43,623 bases of DNA from DASUKL01 sp036278755. GTDB taxonomy: Bacteria; Chloroflexota; Limnocylindria; Limnocylindrales; CSP1-4. A program made the position numbers and the translations under genes. The notes under the pieces were generated by a model, which ran no database searches, was not told where the DNA came from, and saw only the letters and a program-made list of their open reading frames with translations. The stretch covers positions 1-43,623 of the forward strand of contig DASUKL010000013.1 of NCBI GenBank assembly GCA_036278755.1, in the 5' to 3' direction. This document shows positions 7,674-15,754 of the stretch, in pieces (positions within the stretch are counted from its first letter, which is position 1; each line of letters opens with the position of its first letter).

Positions 7674-9464
7674 ATGACTGACGCGTCTACAACGCGCTTC
7701 GCCGTCACCTTCCCGGCCACGCTGTCGGACACGCCCATCACGGGGCGCATCTTCGTCATCGTGACTCGGAGCGTCGAGCGCCCCTACGTCCTCTCGTCGA
7801 GCCCGGGCGCCATCGGCGGTCGCGAGACGGGCATCGAGCCACGTCTCCAGGCCGGGACCTGGAAGAACCGGGTGCCGTTCTTCGGCACCTACCGCCAGAG
7901 CGTCCCGTACTTCAGTCCCTGGGTCACGAGCGTCCCCTTCTTCGGGGCCGACATCCAGGATCTGGCGCCCGACAGTCCGGCCATCGTCGACGACCAAGCC
8001 CCGGGCTTTCCAGTGACCAGCCTGCGTGACCTTCCAGCCGGCGACTACTACGTCCAGGCTGTCCTCAACGTCTATACACGTTTCGACCGCTCCGACGGTC
8101 ATGTCATCTGGGCCCACATGGACCAGTGGGAAGGTCAGCACTGGAACCAGTCGCCCGGAAACCTCGTCAGCACCGTGCAGCAGGTCCATCTCGACCCGGT
8201 CCAGGGGTTCGACGTGCCCCTCCAGTTGGTCGAGCGACTGCCCGCCCCTGATGCGCCGGCCGATACCGACTACGTCAAGCGGCTGCGATTCGATAGCCCC
8301 TCGCTAAGCGCCTTCTGGGGGCGGCCGATGCCGCTTGGGGCCACGGTCCTGCTGCCCAAGGGCTATGCGGACGACCCGGACCGGCGCTACCCGGTCATCT
8401 ACAACAACGAGCACTTCAACCTCGGCGCGCCCTTCGGCTTCTCGCCGACCGCCGCCCCCGAGACCGAGGAGCAGCGCTACATGCGCGAGCTTCGCGGCCT
8501 GGAGTCCGGCCACGCCTTCTACGAGGCATGGATGGGCGACGACTTCCCGCGATTCATCATCGTCACCCTCCTCCATCCGACGCCCTATTTCGACAGCTCG
8601 TACTGCGTCGATTCGGCCAACGTGGGCCCCTATGGCAAGGCCATCATGACCGAGCTGATCCCCAGGGTGGAGGAGAGGTTTCGCATCATCCAGGAGCCCT
8701 CGGCACGGTTCCTGACCGGCGGCTCCACGGGCGGCTGGGTGTCCCTCGCGATGCAGCTCTACCATCCGAAGTTCTTCGGCGGCGCATGGGCCTTCGCCCC
8801 GGACTCGCTCGATTTCCGCCGTTACGGGCTGCTCAACATCTACGCCGACGCCAACGCCTATCAGGCCCCTAACCGCGAGTGGCTCGTGCCCGAACGCACC
8901 TTCTATCGCTCGCCTGACGGCCAACCAGAGCTCACGACCCGCCAGATGAGTCAGATGGAGGCCGCACTCGGCAGCCACGGCCGCTCGGGTGAGCAGCTCG
9001 ATGTGTGGCACGCAACCTTCGGGCCTGTGGGCCCCGATGGCTATCCGCAGCCGCTCTGGGATCAGGCGACCGGGGCGATCGACCCGGCGGTAGCGCGGCA
9101 GTGGCGCGATGGCGGCTATGACTTGCGGGCCTACGTCGAGGACCACTGGTCAGAGATCGGACCCGACCTAGTGGGCAAGCTTCATGTGTATTGCGCGGAC
9201 ATGGACGACTACTTCCTCAACCTCGGCGTCTATGCCTTCGAGGAGGCGCTTGAGAACACCACCGAGCCGTACTACGCTGGCTCTTTCACCTATGGTCGCC
9301 CCCTCGATGGCCATGTCTGGCATCCCATGAACCACGCTGAGCTCGTGCGCGAGATGGCCGCCTCTCTGCGTCAGGGGGCAAGGCCCAAGCGATTCTTCGC
9401 TTCGCGACCGAGCGCGGTAGCCCATGCGATGCACGAAGAGCAGGCGCAGCCAGGTCAGAGGTAG
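7674..9464 (+). CDS. Large alpha/beta-hydrolase, esterase-like, with N-terminal beta domain
   Basis: A 596-residue protein without a signal peptide. Residues 1-180 look like a beta-rich sandwich domain (SLRDLPAGDYYVQAVLN). The rest resembles enterochelin-esterase/esterase-D-type alpha/beta hydrolases: MPLGATVLLPKGY and RRYPVIYNNE, then the nucleophile elbow GGSTGGW with S351, a possible acid around CADMDDYF near 513 and a histidine in HVWHPMNH near 555. The triad assignment is inferred. AAGGAG at 7661-7666 places the start. It is the last gene of the importer cassette, so it probably hydrolyses an ester or amide in the imported compound. I cannot name the substrate or a characterised relative. 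Confidence 0.65.
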   Translation: MTDASTTRFAVTFPATLSDTPITGRIFVIVTRSVERPYVLSSSPGAIGGRETGIEPRLQAGTWKNRVPFFGTYRQSVPYFSPWVTSVPFFGADIQDLAPDSPAIVDDQAPGFPVTSLRDLPAGDYYVQAVLNVYTRFDRSDGHVIWAHMDQWEGQHWNQSPGNLVSTVQQVHLDPVQGFDVPLQLVERLPAPDAPADTDYVKRLRFDSPSLSAFWGRPMPLGATVLLPKGYADDPDRRYPVIYNNEHFNLGAPFGFSPTAAPETEEQRYMRELRGLESGHAFYEAWMGDDFPRFIIVTLLHPTPYFDSSYCVDSANVGPYGKAIMTELIPRVEERFRIIQEPSARFLTGGSTGGWVSLAMQLYHPKFFGGAWAFAPDSLDFRRYGLLNIYADANAYQAPNREWLVPERTFYRSPDGQPELTTRQMSQMEAALGSHGRSGEQLDVWHATFGPVGPDGYPQPLWDQATGAIDPAVARQWRDGGYDLRAYVEDHWSEIGPDLVGKLHVYCADMDDYFLNLGVYAFEEALENTTEPYYAGSFTYGRPLDGHVWHPMNHAELVREMAASLRQGARPKRFFASRPSAVAHAMHEEQAQPGQR

Positions 9465-9534
9465 CAAGCTTCCTGCGATCCAGGATGGGTCACCACCGCT
9501 TGGCCAGCGGCAGCTCTGCCCTTTGAATAAGGAG

Positions 9535-9609
9535 TGGAGCCGACACTCGGATTCGAACCGAGGACCTGCTGTTTACGAAACAGCTGCTCTACCGCTGAGC
9601 TATGTCGGC
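9535..9609 (-). tRNA. tRNA-Thr (anticodon CGT)
   Basis: On the minus strand a 75-base cloverleaf folds completely. The acceptor is GCCGACA with TGTCGGC, the D-arm GCTC/GAGC, the anticodon stem GCTGT/ACAGC with loop TTCGTAA, a five-base variable loop, and the T-arm CTCGG-TTCGAAT-CCGAG. The discriminator is T and the CCA end is encoded (9535-9537). The anticodon at positions 34-36 is CGT, which reads threonine codon ACG. The 3' end faces the importer cassette. Confidence 0.96.
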
Positions 9610-9617
9610 GCCGCACG

Positions 9618-9623
9618 AGTATA
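9618..9623 (-). promoter_or_regulatory. -10 box of the tRNA-Thr promoter
   Basis: TATACT on the minus strand, ending nine bases before the mature tRNA 5' end, would give a transcript starting one to three bases upstream of the tRNA. I did not find a convincing -35 at 16-18 bp. Confidence 0.4.
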
Positions 9624-9709
9624 CGGGGGCGAGCAGCGGGCGACCCTCGGCCGGATCGGCGTTGGCGCCGATGGCGCGGTCATCGTGTCGTCCCGCTCGG
9701 GATACGAAC

Positions 9710-9740
9710 GACCGGCGATGCGACAAGCGCACCGCCGGTC
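9710..9740. other. Strong intergenic hairpin between tRNA-Thr and the cold-shock gene
   Basis: GACCGGCG (9710-9717) pairs with CGCCGGTC (9733-9740), and inside it TGCG pairs with CGCA across a five-base ACAAG loop, with one A/C mismatch. That makes 12 pairs in 31 bases. There is no T-run on either side. It could end or process the cold-shock transcript. Confidence 0.5.
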
Positions 9741-9755
9741 CGATCCGGTCACGTG

Positions 9756-9773
9756 GAGCGGCTGAGGCCGCTC
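9756..9773 (-). terminator. Hairpin just downstream of the cold-shock gene
   Basis: GAGCGGC, loop TGAG, GCCGCTC. It begins seven bases beyond the stop of the cold-shock gene. A U-tract is missing, so intrinsic termination is not certain. Confidence 0.45.
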
Positions 9774-9779
9774 GGGTCC

Positions 9780-9983
9780 TCAGGCGGCGCGCACCTGCGA
9801 GGCGCGCGGGCCCTTGGGGCTGGACTCGACCTGGAACTCGACGCGCTCGCCGCCGGCGAGGCGGTCGAAGTCGAGCGAGGAGTCGAGGCCGCCACGATGG
9901 AAGAAGTATTCCTTCCCATCCTCAGCGGCGATGAAGCCGAAGCCGCGATCGGCGACGACCTTCTTGATGGTACCGGTGGCCAC
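9780..9983 (-). CDS. Cold-shock domain protein (CspA family)
   Basis: A 67-residue single cold-shock domain, the usual length. It starts MATGTIKK; RNP1 is RGFGFI and RNP2 is YFFHRG, the aromatic surface that binds single-stranded RNA/DNA. Family role: RNA chaperone that keeps mRNA single-stranded. The start is GTG at 9983, chosen because GGAGGT (9993-9988) lies just upstream and the protein then begins as other Csp proteins do. An ATG at 9995 would put that ribosome site inside the gene. Hairpins at 9756-9773 and 9710-9740 lie downstream. Confidence 0.93.
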   Translation of the reverse strand: MATGTIKKVVADRGFGFIAAEDGKEYFFHRGGLDSSLDFDRLAGGERVEFQVESSPKGPRASQVRAA

Positions 9984-10151
9984 ATGGACCTCCATCTTCC
10001 CGAACAGAGGGGGATCGGCAGAACGCACGGTCCGTTCGAGAAGACGGTCGACCACGCGGGAGCGTCGCCACAAGAGGGTGGCGAGCCCGTAGGGTATCAC
10101 AGCCCCTTCGGGTGGCCCCGCCGCGGCTCGTCCCTCAGGGCTTGTCCGGGG

Positions 10152-11269
10152 CTAGTAGTCGACCTCCTCCGCAGCGGTCCGGGCCCCCTCCGGCCCCAGA
10201 CGGACGTGGTCGAGCGCCTCGATGAAGTGGCCGATGACCCCGCGATCTACCTCCGACCCGCCGGTGAAGGCCTCGCGGACGACGACGTCCGTCGTGCAGA
10301 AACGGTCGGTCTCGGCGAAGGGGCCATCGACGACCTGGACTGCGGCGGGCGCGTCCGCCTGGTCGGGCGTGGTCAGCACCTGGCGATCGAGCACCTCGCG
10401 CTGCAGGGTGCCCCAGACGCGTTCGATCTTGCCGTTCGTCCAGGGCGAGTTGATCTGGGTCCGCAGGTGCCGGACGCGCAGCGCCGCCAGGGTCTGGCCG
10501 AAGAGGGTCAGGACCCCGGGCATCCAGACCACGAAGGGGCTGCCGTTGTCGCTCATCAGCTCCAATGGGGTGCCGCACAGCTCGAAGCAGTCGCGCAGCC
10601 AGGGCAGGATCACCACCTGGGCCGGGCGGGGCAGGACGCGCAGCCCGATCAGGTAGCGCGAGTGGTCATCGACGAGGCCGACGATCCAGACCTTCGTGTA
10701 GCTGGCCCAGGCCCCGCAGGAAGAACGGGCCCTTGATGTCGATGTGCCAGAGCTCGTTGGGCGCTGCCCGCTCGTAGCGGGGGCCGCGCGGCCGGGCCAG
10801 ACTGGGTCGCGCGGTGCCGTACCCGGACGAAGAGGGCGCTCACCGCATTGGGCTCGAGCGGATAGATCCCGCGACGCGTGAACTCGGCCGCCAGGCGTTT
10901 GGCGTTCCAGTAGGTCAGGAGCCGCACCAAGATCACGGCCCGCTCGACCCAATCGGGCAGGGCCACGGGCGCCGGTCCGCGCGGCGGATCGAGCAGCGCC
11001 GCCAGGCCACCGGCCGCGTGGCGCTCGCGCCAGCGATATAGGCTGGCCCGGCTGACCCCGAGGGCCAGCGCGGCCGCGATGCCCTCCTCCCGAGCGACGC
11101 GCACGCATCCCGCGCGGCAGCGGAGCGCGTGCAGGTCCCGCCGCCGTCGCGCCGTCGGCGGTCGTCCGCCGCGGGTGGCGAGGAACAAGAAGCCCGGCCC
11201 CTCCTGGTACGTGTGTCGCTGCAGGCGGCGGTGCGGGTCGGCCCGATGCTGCTGGTGAGGCTCGTCCAT
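10152..11269 (-). pseudogene. DDE (rve-type) transposase, IS481-like, with two frameshifts
   Basis: Protein similarity runs through three frames. From 11269 there is an N-terminal half with a helix-turn-helix (ALGVSRASLYRWRERHAAGG) and linker to about 10803. A second frame then carries APNELWHIDIKGPFF with the first catalytic D, to about 10710. A third carries SYTKVWIVGLVDDHSRY, the second D in LMSDNGSPF and the E in NGKIERVWGTL, to the stop at 10152. One extra base at each junction accounts for the shifts, so the intact protein would be about 371 residues. The family is rve-type and IS481-like by arrangement; the exact IS group is uncertain. A TGT-starting sequence at 11330-11317 might be one inverted-repeat end, but I found no convincing partner at the other end. 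It is either decayed or carries sequencing indels. Confidence 0.75.
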
Positions 11270-11399
11270 GCCCGGACGCTAACCGCCCCATCGCCCCCGC
11301 GGCCATGTCTCATCAACCTCAGGAACTACACCTAGACCGTCAGGTCGATCCGCCGTGCCGGCTCCCGATCAGGAACTCGCGCCAGGGTCGGCGGACGTG

Positions 11400-11433
11400 C
11401 AAACGACCCGGGGAGGGGGACCCGGGTCGTTTG
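11400..11433. terminator. Bidirectional terminator-like hairpin
   Basis: CAAACGACCCGGG (11400-11412), an 8-base purine loop, then the exact complement CCCGGGTCGTTTG. The 13-bp GC-rich stem has short A and T runs at its outer ends, like a two-way intrinsic terminator between the transposase remnant and the pseudopilin clusters. Confidence 0.6.
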
Positions 11434-11589
11434 CCAGATAGCATCGGGCGCCCCGTCACCTGGCACCCGTTGCGGAAGGTCCGTGTGATCTCCTTCCGCC
11501 GCCGATCTGGTAAGGGATAGGTTAGAGCGATGCGGCTCACAGATGGGCCGGCGTTGCCGTCAGACACCTTGCAACCGCGTTACAGCCCG

Positions 11590-11620
11590 CGCCGTGACCC
11601 GGCCATGCTGGGTCACGGCG
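11590..11620 (-). terminator. Hairpin downstream of the first TadG-like gene
   Basis: CGCCGTGACCC and GGGTCACGGCG form a perfect 11-bp stem with a 9-base loop, 67 bases beyond the stop of the TadG-like gene. It is the likely end of the cluster A transcript. No U-run follows. Confidence 0.5.
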
Positions 11621-11686
11621 ATCAGAGACCGTAAGCAGCCCTGCGGTCGGCCAGGCACGGACACCTTGGGCGCGACCGGCTGCCAG

Positions 11687-12988
11687 CTATTTGATGAGCT
11701 GTACGCCAACGACTGGGTTGTTGCTGCCGCCCCCACCAACGCCTGGCCCGACCGTGCCGGTCGCGAGAATCTTGACGAACTTCCCAACGAGACACGAGGT
11801 GGCGCCATTGCCCGTGTCGCAGATCCCTGACCCGTCATTGCCGTTGGTGTAGGCGCCATGGGAAGCGTTAGCGGCCACACAGTCTGCATCCGTGCTGCTG
11901 CAGAGCTGGAAGAAGGCGAAGCTCGGGATGCGGTACCACTGGTTCTGGCCCTTACCACCCAGATCACCCGCCGGGCAACCGTAATTAGGCGCAGTCACGA
12001 TCGCTGGTTGCGAGCTGTCTGGGGAACCGTTGGGGCCCGGATCGCAGCTCAGATCGAATTGAGGGATCATCACCACTTGGCCGTCATAGTTTCGAAGTGC
12101 GTTCTCTACGCCGAGGCTGTTGATGTTGCCGGTCGACGTCATGTCCTGCCACGAAGGAAGATCGATGGCCGGGTTGTTGGGCGTATTGATCGCCTCAATT
12201 AGCTCCGAGGTACCGCCGGCGGGCGGCGTCCAGTCAACCCACCCGACATTGCCCGGGCCGTTCTGGCAAAGGGGCACCTTGTACAGCTGGTTCAGGACCC
12301 ACGCGGACCCCGTGTTCACCGGGTTGTTGGACCCATCGCAGGTGACGATGTTGACCGGGATGGTGACCGGGAGCAGAGAGCATGCGCTGCCCTGGGAGGC
12401 GTCGCAGAATCCTTGGAGATAGCCAGCCACCGCCGTTGCCCTGGTATCTACGCCGATGCTCCTGATGCCGACAATGCCTGCGACATAGGTGCCCACGCTC
12501 TTGTGCCCCTGGACGAGCACCCCTGCTGGGGGGCCAACGGAGAGGCTCGGACAATCCGGAGTCGTGGCGGAGCTCGAGGGCAGATTGCCGGAACCAACGG
12601 CCGATGCAGTCGCGAAGTCGTAACTACCATCGGCGTTCAATGCGGCAAGACCGTTGGGCTGGAGCGGTATCCCGCAGATATCAGTGTAGTAAGCGCCGTT
12701 GAGGGTAATTCCGTTGGCGGTAGCATTCGATCGGACGGCCGACGCAACAGCAGCATCCCACTGGGCGCTGGTCCAAGTCGGGTTCGCCTGAGCCAGCTTC
12801 TCGGCCAGGATGATCGCTCCGGCCTCAGAAGCACTATCAGAACCGTTCTGCACGATTCGCTGATGTGCCCAAACATTCCCACCGTCAACGGTCAAGGCGA
12901 CCACGATGAGGACCGCCATCAAGACCCCGACCATCAGGACGATCGCCTGACCGGAACTCTCGCCGACAAACGGCTTGCCTTTCAACAT
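11687..12988 (-). CDS. TadG-like pilus-assembly protein, cluster A
   Basis: A 433-residue protein of the TadE/TadG group (Flp/Tad pilus system). The start, SSGQAIVLMVGVLMAVLIVV then VDGGNVW, is the conserved pseudopilin-like cleavage/anchor segment with one transmembrane helix (about 13-34), followed by the QNGSDSASEAGA motif of TadG N-terminal domains. The large outer part has scattered cysteines (probable disulfides) and ends in VVGVQLIK. Start: ATG at 12988 with GGGAGG six bases upstream. A coupled ATG at 13057 overlapping the previous stop is possible and would add 23 residues. It is paralogous to 14535-15725, which ends LLGVQLIR. Role in the pilus or envelope is inferred from family only; no TadA/B/C genes are here. 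Confidence 0.75.
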   Translation of the reverse strand: MLKGKPFVGESSGQAIVLMVGVLMAVLIVVALTVDGGNVWAHQRIVQNGSDSASEAGAIILAEKLAQANPTWTSAQWDAAVASAVRSNATANGITLNGAYYTDICGIPLQPNGLAALNADGSYDFATASAVGSGNLPSSSATTPDCPSLSVGPPAGVLVQGHKSVGTYVAGIVGIRSIGVDTRATAVAGYLQGFCDASQGSACSLLPVTIPVNIVTCDGSNNPVNTGSAWVLNQLYKVPLCQNGPGNVGWVDWTPPAGGTSELIEAINTPNNPAIDLPSWQDMTSTGNINSLGVENALRNYDGQVVMIPQFDLSCDPGPNGSPDSSQPAIVTAPNYGCPAGDLGGKGQNQWYRIPSFAFFQLCSSTDADCVAANASHGAYTNGNDGSGICDTGNGATSCLVGKFVKILATGTVGPGVGGGGSNNPVVGVQLIK

Positions 12989-13053
12989 CTGCTGCCTCCC
13001 GTCGTTACAAGTCGTTGGAGGTCGGGTCATCATCACCCGCTGCGGAGCGTCGC

Positions 13054-13554
13054 TCATGGGAACACCCGCTCGACCGGCATCTGGGAGGTCGACGTCAGTG
13101 CGATCGTGCCAACGATGGTGCTGACGACCGGCGTCAGGGGGGTGAATTGGTAGCGAACCGTGACCTGCGCGATGCAGCCGACGTCGACTGGGCTGCAGTC
13201 TAAGGTCGATCCGGTTGGTGTCGAGTAGGACACGGTGACGTCATTGGTTTGGACGTTCAGCGAGACCGCCGCCTGAACCGCGCACTGCTTGATCGACCAG
13301 TGCGGGTTCGCCGGGTCCTCGACGGGCTTGGACTCGACACAGTCCGGACTCGTCTGGATTTGATTGACTGCAGCGACGCGGGCACCTTGGCGCGCGGCGT
13401 TTGCCACCGTGTTGTATGCATAGACTGCTCGTCCGAGATCGATAGCGCCAAAGAGGAGCAGCAGGATCAAGGGGAGGACCAGGGCGAACTCAACTAGTCC
13501 CTGCCCTAATTCCAGGATGGGTGACCGGAGCGTGCGGCTCCACGGAGACCTCAT
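13054..13554 (-). CDS. TadE-like minor pseudopilin, cluster A
   Basis: A 166-residue TadE-like protein. GQGLVEFALVLPLILLLLFG gives the TadE N-terminal motif (Q-x-x-V-E-F-A) and one transmembrane helix, followed by the amphipathic DLGRAVYAYNTVANAARQGA. The outer domain has paired cysteines and ends TSTSQMPVERVFP. Start ATG at 13554 overlaps the stop of the upstream gene (ATGA), and its stop in turn touches the TadG-like gene, so the three are one translational unit. It is a clear paralog of 15755-16249, sharing YQFTPxTP near the C-terminus. Family role: minor subunit of Tad-type pili, processed by a prepilin peptidase. Confidence 0.82.
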   Translation of the reverse strand: MRSPWSRTLRSPILELGQGLVEFALVLPLILLLLFGAIDLGRAVYAYNTVANAARQGARVAAVNQIQTSPDCVESKPVEDPANPHWSIKQCAVQAAVSLNVQTNDVTVSYSTPTGSTLDCSPVDVGCIAQVTVRYQFTPLTPVVSTIVGTIALTSTSQMPVERVFP

Positions 13555-14300
13555 TTCGAGGACACTGTGATGCCGGTCGAGTCACAGGGCAGGCTCGCCC
13601 CTGGGGTCTGGCTCTGACTAGTGATGCCGTACTGGGGCGGAATGAGCGGGTCAAAGACGACACTCAATGAGAAGCCGGCCTTGGTCCACGTGTTCTGCGC
13701 CTTATTGGTTGCGGTGCCAACGAAGTCAGGCACCGTGCACATCGGTGTCGGGGAAGGTGTCGGCGAGACAGTCGGCGATGGAGACGTGCTGGGAGTCGGG
13801 GAGGAAGAAGGCGGGGAGGTGGGTGTCGGTACCGGCCCAGTCTGCACCGGGATCCCAGCGATGGCTCCCGCCCGGATGGGGAAGGCTGCGAAGCCACCCA
13901 CGGCGACCGACCCGCCCAGGATCGCGCCGATGACCGGGGTGATCGGGTGGAACTGACACGTGATCGAGACTTCGGCGGGTTGGCCTACAGATGTGCCGGC
14001 AGGAAAGGTCGGCGTTGGTGCCGGGGATGGCACGGTACAGTCGATGTTCGCCCACTCGTTGGCGATGAGCTGCTGGTACTGCGCCTGCCCGTTGGCGTTC
14101 GGATTTGGGTTCTGAGCGGCGAAGTTCGCCGCCTCCCGGACTGCGTTGTTCACCTCGACCCAGGCGAGGAAGACGCGTCCGAAGTCGAGGGCGATCAAGA
14201 TCACAAGGAGGACGACGGGCAACACGACAGCGAACTCGACCAGGCTTTGGCCGCGTGAATTGTGCCTGTGCTGGCTCCGTCGGCCCATGAGTCGGCTCAC
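13551..14300 (-). CDS. TadE-like pseudopilin with C-terminal PASTA-like domain, cluster A
   Basis: A 249-residue protein. RGQSLVEFAVVLPVVLLVIL at 16-35 is the TadE anchor. A small outer domain runs to about 155, then a Pro/Thr/Ser linker (about 155-186), then a C-terminal segment from C188 (CTVPDFVGTATNKAQ) to SLPC near 239. The latter matches the PASTA pattern: VPDFVG start, W-x-x-AGF middle, SQSQTPGA end. It is bracketed by two cysteines. PASTA domains bind peptidoglycan fragments in other proteins, so a wall- or surface-binding pilus tip is possible (inference). Start: GTG at 14300 after GGGGGT; an ATG four codons later has no ribosome site. It heads the three-gene cluster A. Confidence 0.75.
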   Translation of the reverse strand: MSRLMGRRSQHRHNSRGQSLVEFAVVLPVVLLVILIALDFGRVFLAWVEVNNAVREAANFAAQNPNPNANGQAQYQQLIANEWANIDCTVPSPAPTPTFPAGTSVGQPAEVSITCQFHPITPVIGAILGGSVAVGGFAAFPIRAGAIAGIPVQTGPVPTPTSPPSSSPTPSTSPSPTVSPTPSPTPMCTVPDFVGTATNKAQNTWTKAGFSLSVVFDPLIPPQYGITSQSQTPGASLPCDSTGITVSSK

Positions 14301-14329
14301 GTGAACCCCCGTACGTTCGTGGGACGCTC

Positions 14330-14335
14330 AGGATA
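14330..14335 (-). promoter_or_regulatory. Candidate -10 box for pseudopilin cluster A
   Basis: TATCCT on the minus strand, about 30 bases before the GTG start of the first cluster A gene. This leaves room for a short leader holding the GGGGGT ribosome site. No good -35 is visible. Confidence 0.35.
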
Positions 14336-14476
14336 GTCGGGTGGGACCCTTGCGGCCGACCTTACCAGTACGAAGGTCCCGGTGCGGGGAGACACCGTCC
14401 CGGACGACGCCCGGTACCCGATGACGCCTGGTGGACGAAGGCGGCCGCCGCGCCGACCCACGAATGGCTACGGGAA

Positions 14477-14504
14477 GCCCCCGGTCGAGGTCTCGACCGG
14501 GGGC
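14477..14504 (-). terminator. Hairpin downstream of the second TadG-like gene
   Basis: GCCCCCGGTCGA, loop GGTC, TCGACCGGGGGC: a perfect 12-bp stem, 31 bases beyond the stop of the cluster B TadG-like gene. It separates the two clusters. There is no U-tract. Confidence 0.55.
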
Positions 14505-14534
14505 CCGGAGCGGCGGGGTGAGCGCGGGCTGTCG

Positions 14535-15725
14535 TTAGCGGATGAGCTGGACGCCCAGGAGGCCCGGATTGGACGAGTCGATCTTCTGGAGGTTGATCGT
14601 CCCGGGCGCCGGCAGCTGCTTGGTGAACCAGCCCTTGAGGCAGCCGTTGCTGCCGTTGCCGTCGACGGGCGGCGCTCCCGGAGCCGAGTTGCAGGCCGCG
14701 TTGTTGCTGCCCTGGATGTAGGCCTGGTCGAGATGGAAGCCCACGAACGTGGGGATGTGATACCAGGTGTTGTTGCCCACGCCCTGCTGGCCGGCCGGGC
14801 AGTCCGACAGCGAGGTGCCCCCAGGATCCTGTTTGCAGGTGCCGTCGAAGAGCGGCAGCCAGACCGTCTTGCCCGCGTAGGTATTGACGGCGTCCTCGAC
14901 GTTGTTCGGGTTGCCGGCCTGCGTCTGCTCCCAGCCGGGGAAGGACAGGTTCGTCACGCAGGGGTCGGTGATGTTGGTGACGAGCGTGCCGCCGCAGCCG
15001 AAGTCCAGCCAGCCCACCGACCCGGCTGAGTCGCCCCCGATGCCGCCGTTCTTCGTCTTGCAGAGCGGCACGATGGCCTCATCGTTGGCCGTGTACTGGT
15101 CCTGGCCGACGATCGGCCAGGGGTCCGTGCCGGGCGACAGCTTGCCTGAGCCCGTGCAGGTGGAGATGGCCACCGGGATGGTCAGGGGCAGGACGCCGCA
15201 GATGGTGTCGCTCGGGCAGAGCGAAGTCACCACGCCGACCACGGCAGTCGCCTGGGTGGTGGCCGTGAAGCTCTTGATCCCGACCACGCCGGCAAGGTAC
15301 GTCGCCACCTGTTTGGTCGCGATGGTCTTCACGCCTTGAGCGCCGTCCGGTACCACGCCAGCGCCGACGGCGGTCAGCGGATCGCCCAGGTAGTCGGTGT
15401 ACACGGCGCTGCTCAGGGGCGTTTGATTGTTCGCCGCGGTCTCATAGGTAGACCTGCAAACGGCGAGGTCCCACGTGTCGGTGGTGCCGGTGGGACAGGT
15501 CCCGGTCGTGTTCGCAGGTGCGCTCGCACCTGACAGCTCCTGGGCCAGGACGACGGTGCCGGCTTCAGCGGCCGCGTCGCTCCCGTTCTGGATCGCGCGT
15601 TGCTGCGACCAGAGGTTGCCCCCGTCGATGACCAGGCCGGCCAGGGCCAGCATGGCGATGAAGCCGACGACCATGATGACGAGCGCCTGCCCGGTCTGAT
15701 CGTGGAGGTCGCGGTGGAGTCGCAT
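14535..15725 (-). CDS. TadG-like pilus-assembly protein, cluster B
   Basis: A 396-residue paralog of the cluster A TadG-like protein. TGQALVIMVVGFIAMLALAG then VIDGGNLWSQQRAIQNGSDA gives the anchor and TadG N-terminal motif. The outer region contains many Gly, Asn and Cys residues, and the protein ends NPGLLGVQLIR. Start: ATG at 15725, seven bases after AGAGGGGA, matching the arrangement in cluster A. An ATG at 15752, two bases after the previous stop, would add nine residues and cannot be ruled out. It should have one membrane helix with the bulk of the protein outside. No Tad secretion ATPase or prepilin peptidase is encoded nearby. Confidence 0.75.
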   Translation of the reverse strand: MRLHRDLHDQTGQALVIMVVGFIAMLALAGLVIDGGNLWSQQRAIQNGSDAAAEAGTVVLAQELSGASAPANTTGTCPTGTTDTWDLAVCRSTYETAANNQTPLSSAVYTDYLGDPLTAVGAGVVPDGAQGVKTIATKQVATYLAGVVGIKSFTATTQATAVVGVVTSLCPSDTICGVLPLTIPVAISTCTGSGKLSPGTDPWPIVGQDQYTANDEAIVPLCKTKNGGIGGDSAGSVGWLDFGCGGTLVTNITDPCVTNLSFPGWEQTQAGNPNNVEDAVNTYAGKTVWLPLFDGTCKQDPGGTSLSDCPAGQQGVGNNTWYHIPTFVGFHLDQAYIQGSNNAACNSAPGAPPVDGNGSNGCLKGWFTKQLPAPGTINLQKIDSSNPGLLGVQLIR

Positions 15726-15754
15726 CGAGGGTCCCCTCTGTTCGGATGACATGG

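Larger units (their letters stand above)
11307..11686. other. Non-coding gap between transposase remnant and TadG-like gene
   Basis: These 380 bases hold no gene that I can support. They contain two strong hairpins, listed separately, and probably the outer end of the insertion-sequence remnant. Confidence 0.6.

Noticed and set aside
9660..9740. A second, degenerate tRNA next to tRNA-Thr
   Set aside because: A T-loop-like GTTCGTATCC is present on the minus strand, but acceptor and anticodon arms do not form. The pairing is better explained by the 12-pair hairpin at 9710-9740.
9534..10736. A 400-codon + strand open frame
   Set aside because: It runs across the tRNA, the cold-shock gene and the transposase remnant in antisense; no motif supports it.
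10130..11330. Defined inverted-repeat ends for the insertion-sequence remnant
   Set aside because: A TGT-starting sequence at 11330 has only a short, imperfect partner (GTCCCTCAGG) near 10130, and no target-site duplication was seen.
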